Source: Methylovulum psychrotolerans (lineage in GTDB: Bacteria > Pseudomonadota > Gammaproteobacteria > Methylococcales > Methylomonadaceae). From it: 41,687 bases of DNA. The stretch covers positions 330,340 to 372,026 of the forward strand of contig NZ_PGFZ01000004.1 of the NCBI RefSeq assembly GCF_002923755.1. The letters are read 5' to 3'. The notes below the pieces were generated by a model, which was given only the letters and a program-made list of their open reading frames with translations, was not told the DNA's origin and made no database searches. Made by a program: the position numbers and the translations under genes. Below, in pieces: positions 18,126 through 26,181 of this stretch (position 1 is the first letter of the stretch; each line of letters begins with the position of its first letter).

Positions 18126-19751
18126 ATGAAAATGGCTATCCGTCAACGGCTCCTGTCCGTCCTATTGTTATTTTTACCCCTGATTGCTTGGGCGGACAAC
18201 CGCCTTAATATTGTCGTGATTGTCGGGGATGATTGGGGCGGGCCTTATGCCAGCGCTTACACGGGCATTTACGGGCGGGCCTTACCTAGCGACACCGTCA
18301 AAACGCCTAATATTGACCGTATTGCGCGTAATGGCGTATTGTTTAAAAACGCCTATGTCAATGCCCCCTCCTGTACGCCTTCACGCAGTTCCATTTTTTC
18401 CGGCCGCTATTTTTTTAATACGGGCGGTGGGGCATTCTTATATGGGACTTGGGACCCGACCATTCCAAGTTTCCCGCTATTGCTGCATGATGCCGGCTAC
18501 CATATCGGCAAAACTTATAAGACTTGGGCGCCCGGCGTGCCAATAGATGCCCCGTTTGGTGGCGTAAAAACATATCAATACCAGCAGTCCGGCACCTCTG
18601 CTAACCGCTTTAGCAGCACTGTGACCGCTTTAATGGCTAAAGGTATGACTTTTGACCAAGCTAAACAAACGCTGTTGGATGAGGTTAACGGCAATTTTAG
18701 CGCCTTCATCAAAGCCCGCAAACCCGGCCAGCCGTTTTTATATTGGTTTGGCCCCACTAACACCCACCGTTCTTGGGTTAAAGGTTCAGGCAAAGCTTTA
18801 TGGGGCATAGACCCTGACAATCTGAAAAATAAATTACGCGCTTTTTTGCCGAATGTCCCGGAAATACGCGAGGACATGGCCGATTATTTGGGCGAAATAC
18901 AGGCGTTAGATGCTTATGTCGGTGTTTTGCTGAAAAAATTGGAAGATATTGGCGAATTGGACAAAACGTTGATTGTCGTCACTGGTGACAACGGCCCTGG
19001 CGGTTTTCCGCATGGCAAATGGAATTTATATGATTTTGGTGTTGCCACGCCTTTAGCCATTTGGTTGCCCAATAGCAAAGCGGGGCGGGTAGTTGACGAT
19101 TTTACGACCTTGATGGATTTGGCGCCGACCTTTCTTGACGTAGCAGGCTTGCCGACTCCAGCGGACATGAACGGTAAGAGCTTGTTGCCCGTGCTAACAT
19201 CGCCTAACAGCGGCCAAGTTGACCCCCAACGCAATTTTGTGATTACAGGTGAAGAACGCCATGTCGGTATGGCGACAGAACAAAGCTTGCCTTATCCGGC
19301 CCGTGCCTTACGCACCGCCAATTATCTGTATATCCGTAACTTTGCCCCTGAACGTTGGCCTATGGGATGTCCGCTTATTTCACCCGCACCCACGCCAACC
19401 CCATGGGTATTTGTGGATATGGATCCCAGTCCGACTAAAGACTGGATCATTAATAACCGTAACGTGCCGGCTGGCGCCCACTTTTATACTTGGGGATTTG
19501 CCAAACGGCCTATGGAAGAGTTGTTTGATCTGAGCAACGATCCCGGGCAAATCACCAATGTCGCCAATAAACCGGCTTATGCAACGGTGAAGGCGCAATT
19601 GGCCGGGCAACTGTTGGCCCGGTTAAAAAATGCCGGGGACCCACGGGTGGTAGGGGATGGCAAGACGTTTGACCAACCGCCTTTTACCAGCCTTGCAAGC
19701 GTTGCCTGCCATGATAGCTTGCCCTTAGGCTGGCTTGCTAATGGCCAGTAA
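18126..19751 (+). CDS. Exported type I sulfatase (heparan N-sulfatase-like)
   Basis: A 541-residue protein. I chose the ATG at 18126 because TAGAGG precedes it and it gives a clean signal peptide (MKMAIRQRLLSVLLLFLPLI, cleavage near AWA-DN). The formylglycine motif CTPSR is at C83-R87, so a formylglycine-generating enzyme is needed for activity; none is in the window. Metal ligands D35/D36 in VGDDWGGP and the later TGDNGPGGFPHGK block (about 287-300) are present. Phrases such as TPNIDRIARNGVLFKNAYV and DLAPTFLDVAG place it with N-sulfoglucosamine/heparan-type sulfatases, but the natural substrate is unknown. It should act in the periplasm on sulfated glycans or sulfate esters. The next gene starts 35 bases downstream on the same strand, so the two are likely an operon. 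Confidence 0.9.
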   Translation: MKMAIRQRLLSVLLLFLPLIAWADNRLNIVVIVGDDWGGPYASAYTGIYGRALPSDTVKTPNIDRIARNGVLFKNAYVNAPSCTPSRSSIFSGRYFFNTGGGAFLYGTWDPTIPSFPLLLHDAGYHIGKTYKTWAPGVPIDAPFGGVKTYQYQQSGTSANRFSSTVTALMAKGMTFDQAKQTLLDEVNGNFSAFIKARKPGQPFLYWFGPTNTHRSWVKGSGKALWGIDPDNLKNKLRAFLPNVPEIREDMADYLGEIQALDAYVGVLLKKLEDIGELDKTLIVVTGDNGPGGFPHGKWNLYDFGVATPLAIWLPNSKAGRVVDDFTTLMDLAPTFLDVAGLPTPADMNGKSLLPVLTSPNSGQVDPQRNFVITGEERHVGMATEQSLPYPARALRTANYLYIRNFAPERWPMGCPLISPAPTPTPWVFVDMDPSPTKDWIINNRNVPAGAHFYTWGFAKRPMEELFDLSNDPGQITNVANKPAYATVKAQLAGQLLARLKNAGDPRVVGDGKTFDQPPFTSLASVACHDSLPLGWLANGQ

Positions 19752-19786
19752 TTTTCTTTATCACCCCATCCATTTTGGAAAGGATT

Positions 19787-22351
19787 ATGCCCCTAGAAAA
19801 AATTTTACTTTGCGATGAATCACCCGCCGATTTGGCTTATGTGGCACAGGTTTTAGGGGGGGCCGACTGTCTCTTGTTAACCGCGTATACGGGTGAAGAA
19901 GCCATCCGTATTGCTAAAGCAGAGCAGCCGGACATCATTTTTATGGAGAGTGCCATGCCGGGTCTCGATGGTTATGCCAGTTACCGGAGCTTAGGCGAAG
20001 ATTTGGCGACCCGGCATATCCCGATTATTTTTATCAATTCTAAACAGCAAAAGGCTGCCCGCATTTATCAGGAGAGCTTAAGCGCTTCCCAGCGGCTGCG
20101 GCTGTTGGAGTGGCCGCAATACGAACCTGCCCAACAGCTCTTTCAGGACGCTTTTTTTGCGCCTTCCGGTTTGGCAGCATTAGCTGAACAGGCCAATAGC
20201 CCAGTGCTTGTTCTGGCTGCTTTGGAAGCGGCCTATTATTATTTCAGCAACCAGTATGGGCGCTTGTCCGACTTGCACTTAACAGCGCCCTCAGAACTGT
20301 GGATGCTGGCACAAACGGCTTCCATCGCCTTATTACAAGAACCGAAAAAAATTCATCCCACAGTCCTGCCGACTCTCTTATCGGGTATACCTTGTGATTT
20401 GCAACCTTTACTTGCTGCTTGCAAAGACCCACAATTAGGAAGTCGGTTGGTAAACGAGGCCTTTGATGGGGCGGTCAGCTTGCCCAGCCCCTTTTCACCA
20501 AACCGGGCTTATTGCCAAGAAAGTTATGAAGTCGCCCCAGACCTTAATTGCCTACGCTTTACTGATGGCAAACAGGTATTTTTTCTGGTGCAATTGCTAT
20601 CTACAGCCGACGCGCTGTATTTTCCGGTGGATAATGTCTTTTTGGTGCTTGCCCATATTAACGAGTCACATGTCAAACGTTTGCAAGAAAAATTGATGAA
20701 AGATTTCGCCAAGAATGTCGCTTATGCCACCTCAAGCAATACGTTTGCGGGTGTTATTGCCTCCCATAGCCGACCTTCGCATTTTTATTATGATGTCTGG
20801 CCGGCACTGTTTGAGTTAGCGAAGGAAGCGCCGGTATTAGAGAACTTGCCGACTATTATTATGCGTAAGGATCATGACTTTAATGATCCCAGCCTGTTGT
20901 TTTCCTACGATAAATATCAAGTGCTCGATTCAGCAGAAATCGGGCAGATTGCTTGCGGCGAAAATAAATGGTTTACCCATATCGGGCGGCATCAGCATTT
21001 GAGCAGCCGCTTTGCTTATGAGCTTGCCGACCATTATTTGCTCGATACCGTACTGCAAGCGCCTGATGACAAAGCCTTAGCGAAAACCGCCAGCCTTACC
21101 GGGTGTTACCCTATTGTTTGGCTGGGCGTAGAAGGCCAAAAGCGTTGCTGGCTGGAACAAGTGGAAGGCTATGCTTATATCCTTAACCAACTTAGCCTTA
21201 CTTACCCGAATTTAGGGGTAATTTTCGACGGCTGGACTATGCCGTTTACCCCCTCCGAGGCCTCGCTCAGCGAAGCCGAAAAAGACCATCAAGTCGTGCA
21301 GAATATCCTCAAACAATTGACGTTTGAGCCGCGTTATGTGTCGGTGGTCGGCGAAACCAGTAATACCAAGCTAGTAGTCGGGCATAAAGCCGACTTTTTC
21401 ATCAGTAATTTTGCCACCGGGTCTTTGCATATTTCCAGGTTGCTGGCGAAACCGGGGTTTGGCCATTTAAGCCGGACTTTCTCGGAAGTCGCGCTCCGCT
21501 ATGCCATGCATATCCACCCTAATCCCCATGTTTACCTGTTACCGCAAGGTTATATTAGCGATCTGGCCGACCATGCCGATATCCGTCATGATTATTTAAG
21601 CTATTCAATTGATAAAAAAAGCTTTTATCAATTTATTGCCGAACGTTTGCCAACGCTATTGGCGACTGGCCAACAGCCTGCCATCCGGTATTTTATCGAG
21701 CCTTCTTATAGTGTCACTTATGATTTACGGCTGCATGTCAAAATGGCGACGCAAGGCAATGTTTTCCCGGTCGGTGCAGGTGAAGATAAGGTGTTGGAAT
21801 TGCGCCAATATCCCGTGGACTATTTGCAACGGCAATTGATTTATGGGACTTTTCCGTTTGGCAGCGCCGAAAAGGCAGGGTTGCCGGGGGATTACCTGAT
21901 CTGGTTACGCGCCCCTTTGCCTAGGGTGTGTTATCACGCCAGAGAATTGACGTTAATGGCCGCGCACCAAGGCCAAACCTTAACCATCAGCGATGTTTTT
22001 AAAGTCGGCCATAAGGTGTTGGATAATTATTTTACCCGTATGCTATCTGGCGGCTTTGCCGTAGCATTTGGGCAATGTACCGAAGAGTTGTTAGCTATTG
22101 CTATCGGTAACCTACAAAACCACTTCATTTATATCGGCATTAATGAGAAGCCTACTGAATCTTATGATCTTTTATGTCAAGTGATGGACTGGGACAGGAC
22201 GCTATTCGCCACCCTGACTCCCATCCGCTACGAGCTAAACAGCAGTGATTTTTCCGATGAAGAACTGCATTTGGCAAAAACCATGAACAGCTTTGATTTA
22301 CGCCTGTACGAAGCGGCTTTAGAATGGTTTAACAATAAACTGGGGCATTAG
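19787..22351 (+). CDS. Degenerate receiver fused to a sulfotransferase-like C-terminal region
   Basis: An 854-residue cytoplasmic protein. The ATG at 19787 with GGAAAGG just before it is preferred over a TTG twelve bases upstream. Residues 4-120 look like a receiver domain (KILLCDESPAD, PDIIFMESAMPGLDGY), but the phospho-acceptor Asp is E54 and the usual Lys is missing. Residues about 125-620 are not recognised; YPIVWLGVEG and YPNLGVIFDGW blocks recall glycan-active proteins, weakly. Residues about 630-854 resemble sulfotransferases: GTFPFG, WLRAPLPRV, DNYFTRMLSGG, FIYIGINEKPTESYDLL and MNSFDLRLYE match their later blocks in order. The P-loop that normally binds PAPS (HIPKTAGTT-like) would fall at FIEPSYSVT, without its Lys and Gly. 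It may be a pseudoenzyme or a divergent enzyme. Its neighbour is an exported sulfatase. Confidence 0.7.
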   Translation: MPLEKILLCDESPADLAYVAQVLGGADCLLLTAYTGEEAIRIAKAEQPDIIFMESAMPGLDGYASYRSLGEDLATRHIPIIFINSKQQKAARIYQESLSASQRLRLLEWPQYEPAQQLFQDAFFAPSGLAALAEQANSPVLVLAALEAAYYYFSNQYGRLSDLHLTAPSELWMLAQTASIALLQEPKKIHPTVLPTLLSGIPCDLQPLLAACKDPQLGSRLVNEAFDGAVSLPSPFSPNRAYCQESYEVAPDLNCLRFTDGKQVFFLVQLLSTADALYFPVDNVFLVLAHINESHVKRLQEKLMKDFAKNVAYATSSNTFAGVIASHSRPSHFYYDVWPALFELAKEAPVLENLPTIIMRKDHDFNDPSLLFSYDKYQVLDSAEIGQIACGENKWFTHIGRHQHLSSRFAYELADHYLLDTVLQAPDDKALAKTASLTGCYPIVWLGVEGQKRCWLEQVEGYAYILNQLSLTYPNLGVIFDGWTMPFTPSEASLSEAEKDHQVVQNILKQLTFEPRYVSVVGETSNTKLVVGHKADFFISNFATGSLHISRLLAKPGFGHLSRTFSEVALRYAMHIHPNPHVYLLPQGYISDLADHADIRHDYLSYSIDKKSFYQFIAERLPTLLATGQQPAIRYFIEPSYSVTYDLRLHVKMATQGNVFPVGAGEDKVLELRQYPVDYLQRQLIYGTFPFGSAEKAGLPGDYLIWLRAPLPRVCYHARELTLMAAHQGQTLTISDVFKVGHKVLDNYFTRMLSGGFAVAFGQCTEELLAIAIGNLQNHFIYIGINEKPTESYDLLCQVMDWDRTLFATLTPIRYELNSSDFSDEELHLAKTMNSFDLRLYEAALEWFNNKLGH

Positions 22352-22362
22352 GTTGTTGGTTA

Positions 22363-22391
22363 CTTCTTGCGGGCAAGATGCCCGCAAGAAG
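22363..22391 (+). terminator. Terminator hairpin after the sulfatase unit
   Basis: A perfect 12-bp stem (CTTCTTGCGGGC and its complement) with a 5-base loop lies 11 bases past the stop at 22351. The T run (TATTTTT) comes after a few other bases, so termination may be shared with the next hairpin. Confidence 0.7.
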
Positions 22392-22398
22392 CACCGTA

Positions 22399-22433
22399 TT
22401 TTTAGTGATGGACGACGGTAGCGTCACTAAAAA
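22399..22433. terminator. Second hairpin with A/T flanks
   Basis: TTTTTAGTGA and TCACTAAAAA form a 10-bp stem around a 15-base loop that itself can pair (GACG/CGTC). With T on one side and A on the other it could stop transcription in both directions, between the plus-strand sulfatase unit and the minus-strand BLUF gene. Confidence 0.55.
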
Positions 22434-22448
22434 AACAAGTATACTTCA

Positions 22449-22592
22449 AACGGTCAAGTTTTCGATTTTAGGATTAACCGTTCGGCCTGAGATTCGAAGG
22501 CTGGACGGTTAATCCGCCCATGGTTCGACGACCAGCGGAAGTCCCTGTGGGACGGGCTCACCACGAACGGATTAACCGAAAACTTGATCGTT
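22449..22592. repeat. Dispersed palindromic repeat (REP/MITE-like), degenerate copy
   Basis: Outer arms AACGGTCAAGTTTTCG (22449-22464) and its near-complement (22577-22592, 15 of 16) enclose an inner inverted repeat GGATTAACCGT (22471-22481) / ACGGTTAATCC (22505-22515). GGATTAACCG occurs again at 22569-22578. The core resembles the 'CCGTTCG...TCGAAGG...GGTTCGAC...CACCACGAACGG' intergenic element scattered through many proteobacterial genomes (established from general knowledge, not searched here). About 20 extra bases interrupt the right half. It encodes no protein of its own but overlaps the last codons of the BLUF gene. Confidence 0.7.
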
Positions 22593-23039
22593 CAGAGAAT
22601 ATTCAATGCTTATCGGTTGCCGAAACTGTTCTAAAACAAATTCCACATAATCCTCGACTTCTTTTGCGACCTCCGCAGAGGTAGGTGTCGGTTGGTGAGC
22701 AAAAAATGCCGCAAAACCTTCAATGTCTTGTAGTCTCATCTCATTCGGCGATGCAAAGCCCATGGCCCACTGGCTAAATCTGCGCTCGCTAATCGGGGCG
22801 GTGTAGAGTTTAAGAATATGGGAATGCCTACTGTCTTTGCTGATGCGTTCGAACAGCGCTTCAATAGCCTGATAATCCCCTTCCAAAACTTGAATAAAGA
22901 AATAATCCCGATACAACAGCAACCCGGTGATGCCACAAGCACTGTTAAAGGTTCTCGCCTCGTGCAAAATGTCCAGCAAATCATCTTCTGACATGTCATT
23001 TTTGGTGCTGCTTATATAAACAAGGTTGGCTAATTCCAT
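22572..23039 (-). CDS. Stand-alone BLUF blue-light photoreceptor
   Basis: A 155-residue protein consisting of a BLUF domain plus a short helical C-terminus. Conserved flavin-pocket residues are present: Y8 in LVYISS, N32 in TFNSACGITG, Q50 in FFIQVLEGD and W91/M93 in FSQWAMGF. FAD binding and blue-light response are therefore expected. The start at 23039 follows a GGGA ribosome site and puts the domain at residue 1; longer in-frame starts (23069, 23132) add unrelated residues. There is no fused output domain, as in PixD/BlsA-type proteins, so it probably works by binding a partner. The final seven codons and the TAA stop come from the palindromic repeat at 22449-22592. It lies 147 bases downstream of ppc on the same strand; only a weak GGAAAA/TTTTCC hairpin separates them. 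Confidence 0.9.
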   Translation of the reverse strand: MELANLVYISSTKNDMSEDDLLDILHEARTFNSACGITGLLLYRDYFFIQVLEGDYQAIEALFERISKDSRHSHILKLYTAPISERRFSQWAMGFASPNEMRLQDIEGFAAFFAHQPTPTSAEVAKEVEDYVEFVLEQFRQPISIEYSLNDQVFG

Positions 23040-23186
23040 AAATATCCCATTGTAAAAAGTTAAACTCATCCGTGTTGACGGAGCAGGGCCAGCGCATAAA
23101 AACGCCATAAGGAAAAAACTGCTTTTCCCCAAATTCAGTTATTAAGGCGGAGGCCAAGCCCGTCACAAACGATGTTCCCTATGCCC

Positions 23187-25991
23187 TTAACCTGTGTTAC
23201 GCATCCCCGCCGCGATGGCGTTAATCGTCCGCAATAACGGTTTTAGCCACGGATTTTCCTCACCTTCCGCTAGTGTTTCGCTACGCACCGCTTTCAGCAA
23301 ACTGGCTTGGATATAGTTCAGCGGCCCCAGATAATTGTTACGGTGATATAAAGATACCGCCAATTCCGGGTTATCCGCTAACAGCCGATCCGTATTGGCG
23401 ATTTCCAGTATCCACTCCACACAGCGGTGGTATTCGCTTTCAATCATGCCGTGTATCCATTTGCCCACTTGTTCATCGACGCATAAGGCCGCATATTCCT
23501 TAGAAATATTCATGTCCGATTTGCTTAAGGCCATTTGCGCGTTACTGAGCAAATTACGGAAAAATGGCCAGTGCTGGTATAACTCGCGTAAGGCTTGCAG
23601 GCGTTCGGGTTTGCCTGCACACCAGCTTTCCAGACTGGAGCCTATGCCGTACCACGCCGGAAAGGTCTGCCGTGACTGCGCCCAAGAGAACACCCAAGCG
23701 ATGGCACGGACTGAGTTTTTTGAACGGTCTTGTTTTTTGCGGTGCGAAGGCCGTGAGCCAATATTCAGCAAGCCTAATTCCGATACTGGGGTGGCCTCGT
23801 AAAAATAGTCCAAAAAGCCCGGCGTTTGTTCGGTCAGCAACCGGTAACGGCGTTCGCCAATGTCCGCCAATTCCGTCATCAGGGCCAAATCTTCGGGTCG
23901 GTCTTCCGGCACCGGACGCACTAGGCTTAAACTGGCTTTCAGCAAACCGGTTATGCCCATAGTGAGTTCGTACATGGCGGTTTCCATATTGTTATAGCGG
24001 TAAAACAGCACTTCCCCCTGCTCGGTAAACTTGATTTGGCCGCGTACGGTAGCGGGCGGCTGCGCCAAAATCGCTTGATGGGTAGGGCCGCCGCCACGTC
24101 CGACTGTACCGCCCCGGCCATGGAACAGCCGGCACGGTATGCCTTCGGCATCGGCGATTGCCATTACCTGTTGTTGGGCACGGTATAGGCCCCATGCCGA
24201 AGCTAAAATACCGCCGTCTTTGCAGGAGTCGGAATAGCCGAGCATGATTTCTTGGCGCTGTCCCGACGCTTGCAATAAGGCGCGGTAGACAGGTTGGGCA
24301 AACAAGGTGCGCAACACGCTGTCGATGTGGCTCAAATCGTTGATAGTCTCAAATAAGGGGCTAACGCCGATATGGCAAAACCATCGTCCGCTGATACGCC
24401 CGCTTAAGCCGCCTTGCGCCGCTAACAACAGCACTTCCATAATATGGCTGGCGGCATGGGTCATGGAAATGACATATTTGCTGAAACAGTCGTTGCCGAT
24501 TTCGCGGCGCATGTCCGCCATGACTCCGAACAAGGCTAAGGTTTCGGTAGTGGCGGCGGATAAATGCGTCGCGTCGTAGACCAAACCGCCGGGTATACCG
24601 ATAGCTTCCGCCAGCACCGCCAGGCGTTGGTTTTCGTCCATAGCCTCATAGTCCAAGCCTAAAGCCGCCTTGAGGATTTCCGCCACCGCCGCACTGTGGC
24701 GGGTCGATTCTTGGCGCACGTCCAATTGCATCAGATGGAAACCGAACGTACCGACCAGACGGATTAAGTCTTGCAATTCCAAATCGGCAATGGCCCCATC
24801 GCCATGGTTTACCAACGACTGTTGGATGATTTGTAAGTCGGCCTGAAATTGGCTGGCTCCCAGATAAGCGGTATTGCCGAGTTGGCCGCTATAACCATCG
24901 ATGCGTTGCTCAATTTGCGCTAAACGTTGTTCGAGGCGATATTTCATTAAAGCCAGTTTTTGCCGGTAAGGTTCTTGCGGATAATTACGCTCCAATCTTA
25001 CCGACACGCTGCCTAGCAATTGGCGGTCACTGTCTAAGCTGGCAAAAAACGCCGGGCTAGGCTGGCATAAGCCATAAGAAAAAGCCAATTGGTCACGCAG
25101 CAGGTCGAGGCGGCGGATATATTCTTGGATAATTGTCCGTGCTTGCAGACGCAAGGCCAGGGCGGTGGTTTCCGGCTTGACGTTGGGGTTGCCGTCCCGG
25201 TCGCCGCCTATCCAAGAGCCAAAGCTCAAAAAGTTAGGGATTTGTATATCACGCACCGCTTCGGCCCCGTACACATCGTGTAGGGCGCGTTGGAAGTTGC
25301 GGTACATCCGTGCAGTGGCTTCAAACAAGGACAGCGGGAAATAAAACAGCCCGGCCTCAATCTCGTCGATTACGCCCATGCTACGGGTACGCACTTCGTC
25401 GGTTTTCCATAATAATTGGATTTGGCTGTGCAAACGTTCTAAAGCCTGTTCACGGAAATAGCCCTTAAGCCGCTGCTCTTCAAGCAATTCATGACTAAGA
25501 AAGACTTTCCGCAAGGTACTGCGGACGCTGCGCCGTTTGGCTTCAGTAGGATGGGCGGTCATAACCGGCAGATATTGCAGGTCGTTGAGAATAGTCTGCA
25601 CATCGCTGGCCGTCACCCCGGCTTGTTGCCAGTTTTGTAAGGTGTCGTGGAAAGAGCCGGGCCAAAACAGTTTATTGCTTTCGATTTCGCGGCGGCGTTG
25701 GCGCAAATTGGTCGCTTCTTCGGCAATGTTCAGTAAGCTGAAATACAAACTGAAAGCACGGATCACCTCAGTGAGGGTATCGGCTGGTAAGTCCTGCAAT
25801 ATCGCTTGCAATTGCTGACGTTTGGCAGGGCTGCCATCCCGTTGTAAGGCAGAAAATTGCCGCTGCAATTGTTCCACAGTCACCATAATTTGTGGGTTTG
25901 CTTGGCTTTTAAGTACCTTGGTCAGCACCGCTTTTAAAGATTTGATGCTCGCCTGCAAGGCTTTGTCATCGTAGTTAGGGGGCGTGGACAT
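23187..25991 (-). CDS. ppc: Phosphoenolpyruvate carboxylase
   Basis: A 934-residue PEP carboxylase, which fixes bicarbonate onto PEP to give oxaloacetate and refills the TCA cycle. Both signature regions are present: TAHPTEAKRRS with the catalytic His, and the glycine-rich loop FHGRGGTVGRGGGP, with CKDGG before it. The C-terminus ends in AAGMRNTG, the strongly conserved terminal motif needed for activity and for effector binding. The start at 25991 follows TGAGGTG eight bases upstream; an in-frame ATG at 26027 would add 12 residues. The gene is divergent from an NhaR/LysR-type regulator with 190 bases between them, which makes that regulator a candidate controller. Confidence 0.96.
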   Translation of the reverse strand: MSTPPNYDDKALQASIKSLKAVLTKVLKSQANPQIMVTVEQLQRQFSALQRDGSPAKRQQLQAILQDLPADTLTEVIRAFSLYFSLLNIAEEATNLRQRRREIESNKLFWPGSFHDTLQNWQQAGVTASDVQTILNDLQYLPVMTAHPTEAKRRSVRSTLRKVFLSHELLEEQRLKGYFREQALERLHSQIQLLWKTDEVRTRSMGVIDEIEAGLFYFPLSLFEATARMYRNFQRALHDVYGAEAVRDIQIPNFLSFGSWIGGDRDGNPNVKPETTALALRLQARTIIQEYIRRLDLLRDQLAFSYGLCQPSPAFFASLDSDRQLLGSVSVRLERNYPQEPYRQKLALMKYRLEQRLAQIEQRIDGYSGQLGNTAYLGASQFQADLQIIQQSLVNHGDGAIADLELQDLIRLVGTFGFHLMQLDVRQESTRHSAAVAEILKAALGLDYEAMDENQRLAVLAEAIGIPGGLVYDATHLSAATTETLALFGVMADMRREIGNDCFSKYVISMTHAASHIMEVLLLAAQGGLSGRISGRWFCHIGVSPLFETINDLSHIDSVLRTLFAQPVYRALLQASGQRQEIMLGYSDSCKDGGILASAWGLYRAQQQVMAIADAEGIPCRLFHGRGGTVGRGGGPTHQAILAQPPATVRGQIKFTEQGEVLFYRYNNMETAMYELTMGITGLLKASLSLVRPVPEDRPEDLALMTELADIGERRYRLLTEQTPGFLDYFYEATPVSELGLLNIGSRPSHRKKQDRSKNSVRAIAWVFSWAQSRQTFPAWYGIGSSLESWCAGKPERLQALRELYQHWPFFRNLLSNAQMALSKSDMNISKEYAALCVDEQVGKWIHGMIESEYHRCVEWILEIANTDRLLADNPELAVSLYHRNNYLGPLNYIQASLLKAVRSETLAEGEENPWLKPLLRTINAIAAGMRNTG

Positions 25992-26124
25992 AGAAAACAC
26001 CTCAATAAGGTTAGAAAAAGTCGGCATTTAAGGAAAGGGCATATTACAAACCGCCAGCATAAGCCATTTTTGCGGTCTTATTAGGCTAACTCGGTTAAGT
26101 AATACAATAAGCCATACCAAAAAA

Positions 26125-26156
26125 ATAGTAAAATAGAATAAAACAATTTTTACTAT
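26125..26156. promoter_or_regulatory. Inverted repeat ATAGTAAAA-N14-TTTTACTAT, candidate LysR operator
   Basis: A perfect 9-bp inverted repeat centred about 41 bases upstream of the NhaR-like ATG, inside the divergent ppc promoter region. LysR-type regulators bind interrupted dyads of about this length next to their own gene, so this is a plausible autoregulatory and ppc-controlling site. Confidence 0.45.
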
Positions 26157-26181
26157 AGGTTTTTACGATACTAAAGGCATC

